DNA of 64,000 nucleotides from Adiantum capillus-veneris (Eukaryota; Streptophyta; Polypodiopsida; Polypodiales; Pteridaceae): NCBI GenBank assembly GCA_014529385.2, contig CM043942.1, positions 54,314,647 to 54,378,646 of the forward strand, read 5' to 3'. Shown piece by piece: positions 54,683 to 63,456 of this stretch (position 1 is its first letter; each line of letters starts with the position of its first letter). The notes under the pieces were generated by a model. It saw only the letters and a program-made list of their open reading frames with translations, ran no database searches and was not told where the DNA came from. The position numbers and the translations under genes were made by a program.

Positions 54683-55675
54683 TTAACCACGACGTCTACG
54701 TTTAAGTTTAAAGGCAGTCCCTTTACGAATCCGGCTTCTAAGCCTATGGAACTTAACGAAAATCTGGACAGCGTCCCTGGCTTTATTATGAACGGCTTGG
54801 ATTTTATCCGCCTCCTCCTGCGAAACAGTTATTTCTGTTTCTGGATTCAGCGGCGGCATGTCTTGCTCAACAAAAACTACTTCTGGAGTCGAAGGCAAGA
54901 GCTCAAACAGGGCTTTATACATGTCAATCAAAGGTTGCGCCTGGGAGACTATTTGCGCGGCATAATGCGCTATCACTTCCTGGGAGAAGGGGACCTTCAA
55001 GAGGAGTTCTATGCCCTCTTCCGGGGACATGCTTAAAGGGAGAGATACCCCAGAGATGAGCATCAAGCCAGGAATAAGGTCCTTATGGAACGACGTGAAC
55101 AGACGGGAGTTTGCCTCCTTAAACTGTACCGAAATCTGAGCCCATTCCTGCATTGTGGCTTCGCTGACTATGGAGGGGTTTAACTTGGCAGAGATAGAGT
55201 TTACTAGATTGTTTATTTGCGCAGGCTGCAGTTGTGAAACGAATTCATAACCGTTCTCAGCGCTGGGCAATCTGCCTTGTTGGCAGGTTTTTAGTATTTT
55301 ATCACAATCTTGCCAAGTTTCAAATAAGATTGAACGGCAATCCTCCTCCTTTAGTTGCATAAACTGTGAATGTGAAGACGCTTGAGTTACTATTGAAGAA
55401 CTACTAGCGCCCATATTCATACAGTATGCTGTTTCAGCAAACCCAAGCCCAATTAGATTTAATAAAATTAAAAAAAGAGCAACAAACAAGAATACCTTTC
55501 TCAACGAAAGAAAGGAGAGATATATGGTGAGGTTATTAAAAAGAAAGGAGAGATATATGTTGAGGTTCTTAGAAATAAAGGAGAGATATATGGTGAGGTT
55601 ATTCAAAAGAAAGGAGAGATTTCTGGTGAGGTTATTCAAATTCAAAAGATTTCTTTTTTTAGTGAGGTTATTCAT
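54683..55675 (-). CDS. ORF330, membrane-anchored protein of unknown function next to atp9
   Basis: 331 codons from ATG with no internal stop, unlike its neighbours. Residues ~12-56 are four 11-residue repeats of the type [11 protein letters not shown] (33-bp DNA repeats). Residues 61-80 form one membrane helix or signal-like segment ([20 protein letters not shown]), followed by Cys85, 113, 124 and 131. Residues 100-310 are helical and polar, with an acidic patch at ~265-285. The last 20 residues are very basic (LKRRRRG). It starts 20 bp after the atp9 stop on the same strand. Unknown family; architecture like cytoplasmic-male-sterility ORFs. Confidence 0.75.
   Translation of the reverse strand: MNNLTKKRNLLNLNNLTRNLSFLLNNLTIYLSFISKNLNIYLSFLFNNLTIYLSFLSLRKVFLFVALFLILLNLIGLGFAETAYCMNMGASSSSIVTQASSHSQFMQLKEEDCRSILFETWQDCDKILKTCQQGRLPSAENGYEFVSQLQPAQINNLVNSISAKLNPSIVSEATMQEWAQISVQFKEANSRLFTSFHKDLIPGLMLISGVSLPLSMSPEEGIELLLKVPFSQEVIAHYAAQIVSQAQPLIDMYKALFELLPSTPEVVFVEQDMPPLNPETEITVSQEEADKIQAVHNKARDAVQIFVKFHRLRSRIRKGTAFKLKRRRRG
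55509..55660. repeat. 33-bp tandem repeat, four units
   Basis: Plus strand unit AAAGGAGAGATATATGGTGA... begins near 55511, 55544, 55577 and 55610. In the coding (minus) strand it yields the 11-residue repeats of ORF330. Repeated again in the second copy. Confidence 0.85.
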
Positions 55676-55695
55676 GTTTATCTTGTTTTCTTTTT

Positions 55696-55920
55696 TTAAG
55701 ATACAAATAAGATTGAAAAAGCCATCGTCAAAGCAAACAAGGCAATAGCTTCTGTTAAGGCAAAGCCTAAAGTAACATAACCAAATGATTATTTAGCTAA
55801 CGATAGATTTCACGCCACAGGGCTTGTCAAAGAACTAAATACGTTTCCAATACCTACTGCTGCTCCTGCTAGGGCTATTGTAGCCGCTCCTACTCCAATT
55901 AATTTTGCACCTTCTAGCGT
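55696..55920 (-). CDS. atp9: ATP synthase F0 subunit c (subunit 9)
   Basis: 75 codons, exactly the usual 74 residues. Start is ACG (edited to AUG). Sequence [20 protein letters not shown] then [18 protein letters not shown] (Arg), NLSLAK, TAA (Gln), [20 protein letters not shown] and on, to TAA. Both membrane helices and the ion-binding Glu in ALTEAIAL are present. C-to-U and U-to-C editing are both needed. The only complete atp9 in the window. ORF330 follows 20 bp downstream. Confidence 0.93.
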
Positions 55921-56301
55921 AACTAATTCTTAAGTGTCTGTGTAATAATAATAAAAAAGTGTAGTTAGCACACTTTAAACGAAGTAGAGCGGTTGGCTGG
56001 CAAAGAAAGCTTACGCCTTTGAAGAAGAAAGATAGAGTTTGCATGCCTACCTTACCAAACACGTTGGATGTCGTCGGAAAACCAAGACATTTGGTAAACA
56101 GTCTTGTTGTCTCTTTGCAAGCAAGCCCATTTAATTGTAACAATTTAACGGATAACAAGATTATTTCCGGATGAATCCAAAGAAAAAACATAGTAAGCAG
56201 AGCCCTGACCCAAATGAAGAATAAGTGGTAGATTGGTAATGTTATCATTAAGGTTCATTGGTTTTATATAATGTCAACAATACAACTAAGCATTCGTTGA
56301 C

Positions 56302-56486
56302 AGAGTCAAAGTTCCCCGTTTCTCAATCGTGGCATCCACGTTAATAAGTCGAAAGCCTCTTGGGCCGTCATTATCAACCAGGAAGGAAATCCTAGAGGAA
56401 CTAGGATTTTTGGTCCAGTAGCAAGGGAATTGAGGGAATGTAATTTTGCCAGAGTAGTCTCGTTAGCTCCCGAAGTGTTGCGATAA
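56302..56486 (+). pseudogene. rpl14: rpl14, 3' part, plastid-derived
   Basis: Encodes the C-terminal ~60 residues of plastid ribosomal protein L14 ([39 protein letters not shown]) to TAA. The 5' half is missing; upstream is mitochondrial DNA near atp9. First gene of the transferred plastid block. Confidence 0.9.
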
Positions 56487-56821
56487 CTAATGAAAAAAAA
56501 AAGAAAGCTCGTTTCATTTATTAGAACTCAAAGAAACTTCAATTCCTTTAAAAATTTGGGTTTGAAGAGTTAGTTGTCGAATAGTCCAATACATACACAT
56601 ATACAAATATACAGAAAAATCTATCTATATCTATTCTATCTATATCTATTTAGATAGATACAACTCAATAAAACGAAGATGGATAGCCAATGAAAATGAG
56701 TAGAAAGGAAAGAACCTTTTTTCCGCCTTGAATATCATTTAGATTTTGCCAAGAGGAAAGGCTGGAGATTTTAGGAATTACTTAAGTAAAAACAATTCTA
56801 ATAATTACCGATTGATATTTC

Positions 56822-57232
56822 ACGAATAATGATGCCATCTCCACCACAGTTACTTCAATCAGAAATGCGAATACGAAAAGAAAAGCTATGACTAGGATAC
56901 CAGCTACTAAAATGACTAGAGGTATCGTGCAAATCTTACTGGAAGAAGGTTTTTTAAAAAGCGTCACGGAACACACAGAGGGGGGGAAAATTTTTATGGA
57001 TGTCAAGATATTTTGGCAAAGAAAAAAAGCCTTACCTTACGTGGCAACTAAACTATAACTATTAGGTACATTAGCAAACCCGGTCTCAGAATCTATTGCG
57101 ATCATATAAGAATCCCTAAGATCTTAGGGGGCATGGGAATTGCAATTTTATCAACGTCTTATGGACTCATTACAGATCGGGAAGCTAGGCGAAGAAAAAC
57201 TGGGGGGGGAAATTCTACGCCATATTTGGTAA
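56822..57232 (+). pseudogene. rps8: rps8, plastid-derived, frameshifted
   Basis: ACG start, then TVTSIRNANTKRKAMTRIPA, GIVQILLEEGFLKSV. The frame shifts around 57030-57060, continues [20 protein letters not shown] and [20 protein letters not shown], then an extra G in an eight-G run at 57202-57209 shifts the final EILRHIW. Two or more indels mean a decayed copy or homopolymer errors in the assembly. Confidence 0.85.
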
Positions 57233-57347
57233 TTGAAAGGGAGAAACAGGGACAAAAGTTACTTATTTTCACCAGTTACGTCTTCAATGAAAAGAATTTT
57301 TTTGGAGAAACCTGTAATGTAAATAGGAGGTTTACTTATTCCAAATG

Positions 57348-57590
57348 ATGAAGAAACAGAATCTCATTGACATGGAAGGTACAGTTACAGAATCTTTACC
57401 CAATGCCACGTTTTGAGCGTGTTCGGATAATGGATGTCAAGTTTTGACTCATATATCGGGGAGGATGCGACGCAGTTATATAAGAATACTACCAGGAGAT
57501 AGGGTAAGAGCTGAACTGAGTCCCTATGATCTTACCAAGGGACGCATCATCTACCGCCTTAGAAGTAGGCATACAAACAATAGTCAGTAG
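57348..57590 (+). CDS. infA: translation initiation factor IF-1, plastid-derived, one internal TGA
   Basis: ATG, 80 residues: [20 protein letters not shown] then TF, TGA at 57414-57416 (Arg in relatives), then the OB-fold core [20 protein letters not shown] and [18 protein letters not shown] to TAG. The only fault is the TGA, which U-to-C editing would make CGA, as in many fern plastid genes. The intact frame otherwise suggests recent transfer. Confidence 0.85.
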
Positions 57591-57723
57591 ATTTCGGTAT
57601 CAGTTTAGATTTTCGGCAGTTAACCAAACCACTTCTCTTGCCAAATTTCCTATCTTGATTAGATCGAAGAAACATGTAGCAAACCTACAGGTAGATTTAC
57701 CCAATTAATTCAAGGTTATAGAT

Positions 57724-57837
57724 ACGAAAATCCGTGCTTCCATTCGGAAAATATGTAAAAAATGTCGATTGATTCTACGACGTAGACGAATCATGGTAAT
57801 TTGTTGCAACTCAAAACATAAACAGAAACAAGGATAA
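57724..57837 (+). CDS. rpl36: ribosomal protein L36, plastid-derived
   Basis: 38 codons, normal 37 residues, start [42 protein letters not shown]. The Cys/His zinc-ribbon residues are all present. Intact apart from the editable start. Confidence 0.9.
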   Translation, partial: TKIRASIRKICKKCRLILRRRRIMVICCNSKHKQKQG

Positions 57838-57904
57838 TAAATATTTCTATCTGAAAAAGAATATTAATTAAACAGAGCTTCCCAATAAAAATAATTAATT
57901 AATT

Positions 57905-58302
57905 ATGTCAAGTCAAATAAATCGAGAAAAATTCGTTCACGTGGGGGAAAACGCGGAGTTCAAAAGGGAGTCATTCATATACAGGCGAGTTTCAATAACA
58001 CTATCATTACCGTCACAGACGTCCGGGGACAGGTAATTATTTGGTCTTCCGCCGGTGCCTGTGGATTTAAGGGAACACGCAAAAGCACGCCATTTGCTGC
58101 GCAAGCTGCGGCTGAGAATGCAATTAAAGCATCAGTGGATCGGGGTATGAAACAAGCAGAAGTTATGATGAGCGGGCCCGGACCGGGGAGAGACACCGCT
58201 TTGCGAGCTATTCGCAGAAGCGGCATAATCCTCAGTTTCATACGTGACGTGACTCCTATGCCGTATAATGGTTGTAGACCCCCCAGAAAGAGACGCGTCT
58301 AA
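57905..58302 (+). pseudogene. rps11: rps11, plastid-derived, one-base frameshift
   Basis: ATG at 57905; total 398 bp, one short of a multiple of three. After about seven codons the conserved frame is a neighbouring one: [69 protein letters not shown], to TAA. A distinct gene from the mitochondrial rps11 at 51973-52461. The single deletion could be real decay or a base-call error. Confidence 0.85.
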
Positions 58303-58364
58303 CTAGTGATTAGTCACATCAAAAGGAGAGAAAAAAAAATTACGTATGCGCACGCAAAAACGAG

Positions 58365-59117
58365 ATGTCGACCTCTAAGCAGGCAATTCAGTGGAAATGC
58401 CTTGAATCCAAAATAGAAAGTAAGCGGCTTCATTATGGTCGTTTCCTTGTATCTCCCTTTAAAAGGGGTCAAGCCAGTATTGTAGGAATTGCCATGCGTA
58501 GAGCTTTGTCACAAGAGATTGAAGGGACAAGCATAACACGTGCAAGATTTTGCGGAGTCGTGCACGAGTATTCCACAATAACGGGTCTTCAAGAGACAAT
58601 ACATGATGCTTTAGTTAATCCGAAAGAGATTGTGCTTAGGGGCGATTCAAAAGAAGATATTCAAGAGGCGTTTTCATCTGTAACAGGTCCTAAAGAAGTA
58701 ACTGCGGGCGATCCATCATTACCACCTGGCGTCGAAGCAATTGACAATTCGCAATATATAGCTACCATTACCCAACCAATATCTCTAACTATTGAATTAG
58801 AGATTGAAAAAGATTGCGGATATCGTATAGAAAATCTAGCGAAATCCGGAAAGGGACAATTTCCCATCGATGCTGTATTTATGCCTGTCCGAAACGTAAA
58901 TTATAGCATCCATCTATTTGGAAGTGGTAGAGCGACGCAGGAAATCTCATTCATTGAAATATGGACTAATGGTAGTCCGACACCACACGAAGCACTTAGG
59001 AAAGCTTCTGAAAAACTCATGGACTTGCCAACCACCTTCTCGTATGTAAGGGGCGGAGACGTATCTCTCTTCGAAAATGGATTCTCTTGCTTCCTTTGCC
59101 TCCTTGAAAGTTTATAA
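58365..59117 (+). pseudogene. rpoA: RNA polymerase alpha subunit, plastid-derived, 3'-truncated
   Basis: 250 codons from ATG. Alpha N-terminal domain is complete in outline: KRLHYGRFLVSPFKRGQAS, GIAMRRALSQEIEGTSITRA, HEYSTITGLQETIHDALVNP, VEAIDNSQYIATITQPISL, IDAVFMPVRNVNYSIHLFGS, FIEIWTNGS. The full gene is ~340 codons; the C-terminal domain is lost where the second 2.29 kb repeat starts (59098), so the last ~7 codons belong to repeat DNA. Confidence 0.9.
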
Positions 59118-61387
59118 AGGGTGATTCCCTTGCCTCTGCTTCCAAAGTAGCTTTTGCCTAAACATTTTTAGATTCCTTTGCCTTTTTTAGAGTTTCTAAT
59201 GATTTTATGCCTTTGTTAGGCACATCTCTATGTTTATAAGCATAATAATAGAATAAAAAAGGCGTTCTTTAAAAAGATCTACTAAGAAGCAGAAACACAC
59301 TACTGTAAGCACCAGATGAGTAATAAACAGTAATGAAACCCCCCTAACCTAAAAAAGTTAGTGGTTGGCTTGTTTTGTTTGCCCTAGCGACACCATTAAG
59401 AGGACTGGGTGATTGTGATTAGAGATCAATTCACTGTCGCTTCGAGTACACGACGAGGTTACGAAACCCGTCATGGCGATAACATGGTAATTTAGAAACA
59501 AGGCGTGTATGAGGAACTATCAATGTCTACGGTTTGCGTTGGGATTGCCCTTCGGCACTTCAGGGCTCAACCAATTAAACTCTCGGTGTCTACGGCGTTA
59601 GAATGAACTTCGTGCATCCATTTATTTCTACGGAATTACCAACGCTAGACTGGACGTATTCGACCATGCGCCCAGATTATGCAGGGAAAACCAGCGATAC
59701 TTTTTAAGAGCAAAGGGTACAGGAACGTAGTGGCGTTCTCAACTCATTCCTCTGATCCCAGTATAAATTGGATCGGCGAGAAAGGTTAACCCAACCCTGC
59801 TTGACACTTTGTGCCCCTCGCTCCCTAGTCTTGGCATAGGATTTAAAACATCGAAAAGGTGGGCTATAGGAAAAAGCGTAGGGAACCGCTTACTTTAAAT
59901 AAAACAAGAACTGAAAGAAAGAGGACTGAACATAATACCGGGTGGAAGATACATGCTTTACCTTGCAAGTTGTGAAAGCTTTCTTCTCAATAAGAGTGAG
60001 AGTTAGTGGTATATAGCTTTATCGAAGCCCGAAATGAAACGATGTTGCACTGAAGAGGACTCGAACCCCTAACTACCTGGTTCGAAGCCAGGGACTCTAT
60101 CCAATTGAGCTATCGGTGCGGGGGGGTTGGGTCAAGGAAAGCCCAACCCTGGAAATGTTTTTTGCGTTATTTCAAAATGAGTTTACGTAATTAAAGAAAA
60201 TTAACTCAATTAAAAGACAAAAAAGTCAATCTTTGTCGTTGATGATCTCTCGGTTGGTTACCGAATAATTTAACCATCCCTTCCCTAAAAGAAAGTAATT
60301 ACTTGATATATGTAATCCGTAATATTCGGATTCAGTCGTCAGCTGTGGTTTTTACCCTCCCCAGGGTGTCCGCTCTGCCCGTGAGACGGTTTTTTAACCA
60401 CGACGTCTACGTTTAAGTTTAAAGGCAGTCCCTTTACGAATCCGGCTTCTAAGCCTATGGAACTTAACGAAAATCTGGACAGCGTCCCTGGCTTTATTAT
60501 GAACGGCTTGGATTTTATCCGCCTCCTCCTGCGAAACAGTTATTTCTGTTTCTGGATTCAGCGGCGGCATGTCTTGCTCAACAAAAACTACTTCTGGAGT
60601 CGAAGGCAAGAGCTCAAACAGGGCTTTATACATGTCAATCAAAGGTTGCGCCTGGGAGACTATTTGCGCGGCATAATGCGCTATCACTTCCTGGGAGAAG
60701 GGGACCTTCAAGAGGAGTTCTATGCCCTCTTCCGGGGACATGCTTAAAGGGAGAGATACCCCAGAGATGAGCATCAAGCCAGGAATAAGGTCCTTATGGA
60801 ACGACGTGAACAGACGGGAGTTTGCCTCCTTAAACTGTACCGAAATCTGAGCCCATTCCTGCATTGTGGCTTCGCTGACTATGGAGGGGTTTAACTTGGC
60901 AGAGATAGAGTTTACTAGATTGTTTATTTGCGCAGGCTGCAGTTGTGAAACGAATTCATAACCGTTCTCAGCGCTGGGCAATCTGCCTTGTTGGCAGGTT
61001 TTTAGTATTTTATCACAATCTTGCCAAGTTTCAAATAAGATTGAACGGCAATCCTCCTCCTTTAGTTGCATAAACTGTGAATGTGAAGACGCTTGAGTTA
61101 CTATTGAAGAACTACTAGCGCCCATATTCATACAGTATGCTGTTTCAGCAAACCCAAGCCCAATTAGATTTAATAAAATTAAAAAAAGAGCAACAAACAA
61201 GAATACCTTTCTCAACGAAAGAAAGGAGAGATATATGGTGAGGTTATTAAAAAGAAAGGAGAGATATATGTTGAGGTTCTTAGAAATAAAGGAGAGATAT
61301 ATGGTGAGGTTATTCAAAAGAAAGGAGAGATTTCTGGTGAGGTTATTCAAATTCAAAAGATTTCTTTTTTTAGTGAGGTTATTCATG
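59098..61387 (+). repeat. 2,290 bp direct repeat, second copy
   Basis: Copy of 53387-55676. Left junction cuts plastid-derived rpoA; right junction falls in the middle of atp9. It therefore post-dates or accompanied rearrangement of the plastid insert. Confidence 0.95.
60046..60119 (-). tRNA. trnR: tRNA-Arg (UCG), second copy
   Basis: Identical to 54335-54408 within the direct repeat. Confidence 0.92.
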
Positions 61388-61476
61388 GAACTAAATACGT
61401 TTCCAATACCTACTGCTGCTCCTGCTAGGGCTATGGTAGCCGCTCCTACTCCAATTAATTTTGCACCTTCTAGCGT
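60394..61476 (-). CDS. in-frame fusion of atp9 N-terminus to ORF330
   Basis: Starting from the atp9 ACG at 61474-61476, 30 codons of atp9 ([20 protein letters not shown] then VGIGNVFSS) run without a stop or shift directly into the ATG and full 330 codons of ORF330. Total 361 codons, divisible by three. The atp9 part lacks the second helix and the ion-binding Glu, so it cannot act as subunit c. It supplies one membrane helix plus the atp9 promoter and leader. ORF330 alone could also start at 61386. Confidence 0.75.
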   Translation of the reverse strand, partial: TLEGAKLIGVGAATIALAGAAVGIGNVFSSMNNLTKKRNLLNLNNLTRNLSFLLNNLTIYLSFISKNLNIYLSFLFNNLTIYLSFLSLRKVFLFVALFLILLNLIGLGFAETAYCMNMGASSSSIVTQASSHSQFMQLKEEDCRSILFETWQDCDKILKTCQQGRLPSAENGYEFVSQLQPAQINNLVNSISAKLNPSIVSEATMQEWAQISVQFKEANSRLFTSFHKDLIPGLMLISGVSLPLSMSPEEGIELLLKVPFSQEVIAHYAAQIVSQAQPLIDMYKALFELLPSTPEVVFVEQDMPPLNPETEITVSQEEADKIQAVHNKARDAVQIFVKFHRLRSRIRKGTAFKLKRRRRG

Positions 61477-61520
61477 AACTAATTCTTAAGTGTCTGTGTA
61501 ATAATAATAAAAAGGTGTAG

Positions 61521-62488
61521 CTAGCACGCAAAAAAAGCACTTTTTTGTCTCAGAAAAGAAACAAAAAGAAATGTTATCAACACTTGAAATAAGATTTTTC
61601 TTAGTAACTTGTTATTTGACATTGATTTATAATTCAATGCGTATGATACTACTAATGCTATAACTATACTTAAAAGAATACTTATATCATATTGTATTAA
61701 ATTACTATTAAAATTGTCAATTAAACTATTCTCATTTATCTCACCTAAATAACTATTATTTATTATATGAAATATTAATGGAAATAAACTTACCACTTTT
61801 AATAACAATAGTTTTAGGCTTGATAACTTATTACTTATTACTGAATTTACTATATGCGGGGTTGAAACACATTGTATACCCGACAAAGAAGAAGAAAAAG
61901 CAATTGGTTTCGACGAAGAAGCGTAAGGCAAAGAAGCAATTAGCTGAGAAACTGCGGGTTTCAACGAAGAAGCAATTGGCAAAGATGCTACGGTTTCGAC
62001 GCTGCGGGCGAAGACGGAGAAGCTACTGGCAAAAAAGCAATTGGTTTCAACGAAGAAGCTACGGGTTTCGACGAAGATGATTTATGCGTATTTATTGTTA
62101 ATTTTGGGGCCGAGGATTGATCTATCGATTGATCCTCAGCAGCAAGGTAACGAGAAAGAATCAGGTGACAATAAAGGATCAGCCGACGATAAAGGTTTAG
62201 GCATAGGCAACAAACTATCAGGCGTAGACGATATAGGATCGGACACGTTAGATACAGAATCCGGCACTGACGATACAGGATTAGGCACTGACGATACAGG
62301 ATCAGGCATAGATAAAGGATCTGGCACTGACGATACAGGGGGTTTGGTTCTGAAACCGATAAAGGAATTGATACTTCAGTAAACATATTGGTTACAGGCT
62401 TATTAACATCTGTTTTAAATTTGTTGTAATCTTTTGATAGTTTATTTACTAATCTAAAAGTATAGTTACATGAATTACAAATCTTCAA
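61521..62488 (-). CDS. plasmid-like ORF with Pro/Ser repeats and C-terminal membrane segments (frameshifted)
   Basis: Starts at 62488 (MKICNSCNYTFRLVNKLSKD). One shift leads to a repeat of the type DPVSSVPNPVSSVPDSVSN (DNA repeat of ~24 bp). A further shift leads to SSKPVASSLKPIA-type repeats. It ends with three hydrophobic segments (LLLLKVVSLFPLIFHIINNS; ISILLSIVIALVVSYAL; ILFQVLITFLFVSFL). Low-complexity spacers next to membrane helices are seen in ORFs of mitochondrial linear plasmids. No family recognised. Confidence 0.4.
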
Positions 62489-62633
62489 AAAGTTAGCGTT
62501 TGTTTTAAATTTAAGTAACTTCTTTATTGTATCTTTATATAAGGTCTTATCCCCCGTAATTTTTTGAAAAGGTATTTTTTTTTTCTTTTGAAACTAGGAT
62601 TCATTCGCTTTACGCGTACCAGGTTTCAATTGA

Positions 62634-62858
62634 TTGACTACATTGCATGCCATGCAGACCCGTAACGGCTCCGAGCAGACGTGTAGATGGGATGGATGGC
62701 AAAGGAGAGTGCGAACGAAAAGGCCCGAACAGAGTCCTCAAAGGCCGCAACTCCGGAGCGGAGAAATACACAAACACACACGTAGTAAGGCGGTGGCCCG
62801 GACTGCCGGTTCCGTTAGTCTAGCATTGGCTAGCTCACTACTGAGATCGAAAACGTAG
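62634..62858 (+). CDS. hypothetical ORF
   Basis: 74 codons, basic and Gln-rich (RRVRTKRPEQSPQRPQLRSG). GC-richer than neighbours. No family recognised. Confidence 0.2.
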   Translation: MTTLHAMQTRNGSEQTCRWDGWQRRVRTKRPEQSPQRPQLRSGEIHKHTRSKAVARTAGSVSLALASSLLRSKT

Positions 62859-62891
62859 CGGACAACGCGTCACACCTGAAAAGGCGGGGCC

Positions 62892-63110
62892 ATGCTAATT
62901 ATGCCACTTTTTTCCGAGTCAGGATGGGGTCAAATTCAGAGCCATGACAGATTCAAATCGTTGATTTCATTTGCCAAAGCTAGAAGCTCGGAGAAAAAGG
63001 GAATTAATCTAGCAGATCAACAAGTGCAAAGCGTCTTGGCTAAACTTGACGTAGTGCAAGACGTGACCCGTTGTCTAAGAGACGAAGACGGAACCTCCTT
63101 TTTGCCTTAG
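62892..63110 (+). CDS. hypothetical ORF
   Basis: 72 codons, regular helical content (NLADQQVQSVLAKLDVVQDV). Followed by TAG-TAA, both editable to Gln. May form one gene with 63179-63349 if one base differs. Confidence 0.25.
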   Translation: MLIMPLFSESGWGQIQSHDRFKSLISFAKARSSEKKGINLADQQVQSVLAKLDVVQDVTRCLRDEDGTSFLP

Positions 63111-63178
63111 TAAAGTAAAGCCCTTCGAAAAAACAATAAATTCGCCGGAAAAAGGCAAAGCTCGCGCAGCGGAGCTAA

Positions 63179-63349
63179 ATGAACGAGAATCGGATAATCC
63201 CGGCGGTAAGTGAAGTGATCACTGCTTATCAGGAACTAGTAACAAGTACTGCGGGTGTGGACACAAATTTAACTGCGGACGCAGGCGCAAATTCGACTGT
63301 TGTTAGCTCTGATTCCGAAGGAGATGGGCCGTTTGGCCCGTTTAATTAA
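63179..63349 (+). CDS. hypothetical ORF, 56 residues
   Basis: ATG to TAA: MNENRIIPAVSEVITAYQEL, then T/S/A-rich and an acidic end (SSDSEGDGPFGPFN). Unknown. Confidence 0.25.
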   Translation: MNENRIIPAVSEVITAYQELVTSTAGVDTNLTADAGANSTVVSSDSEGDGPFGPFN

Positions 63350-63360
63350 CCTTCGCAAAG

Positions 63361-63405
63361 TGTCGCATAAGTAGCGACCTGCATGAATAGTGTACACAGT
63401 AGGTT
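63361..63405 (-). pseudogene. rrnL: 45-bp LSU rRNA fragment
   Basis: TGTCGCATAAGTAGCGACC and the following ~25 bases match the LSU exon around 14913-14960 including the start of the second intron, with two substitutions (plus-strand sense; the strand given is nominal). A recombination footprint in front of rps2. Confidence 0.7.
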
Positions 63406-63456
63406 ACTTTTTTGTTTTTTGAGGTTTCAAAACAAAAAAGGTTATGGATACAAGAG

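Larger units (their letters stand above)
53387..55676 (+). repeat. 2,290 bp direct repeat, first copy
   Basis: Identical, as far as read, to 59098-61387 (offset 5711). Contains trnR(UCG) and ORF330. Its left edge follows the ribosomal-protein cluster; its right edge joins the atp9 3' end. The second copy interrupts rpoA and joins the middle of atp9. Confidence 0.95.

Noticed and set aside
55509-55660. Repeated GGAGAGATATATG as plus-strand ribosome-binding sites and starts
   Set aside because: They are the coding repeats of ORF330 on the minus strand; plus-strand frames there are short shadows, and plant mitochondria do not use such signals.
56302-59117. Window as plastid genome
   Set aside because: SSU, 5S and LSU rRNAs, atp9, rps4, rpl6-rps13-rps11 and rps2 are mitochondrial; the plastid genes form one truncated block.
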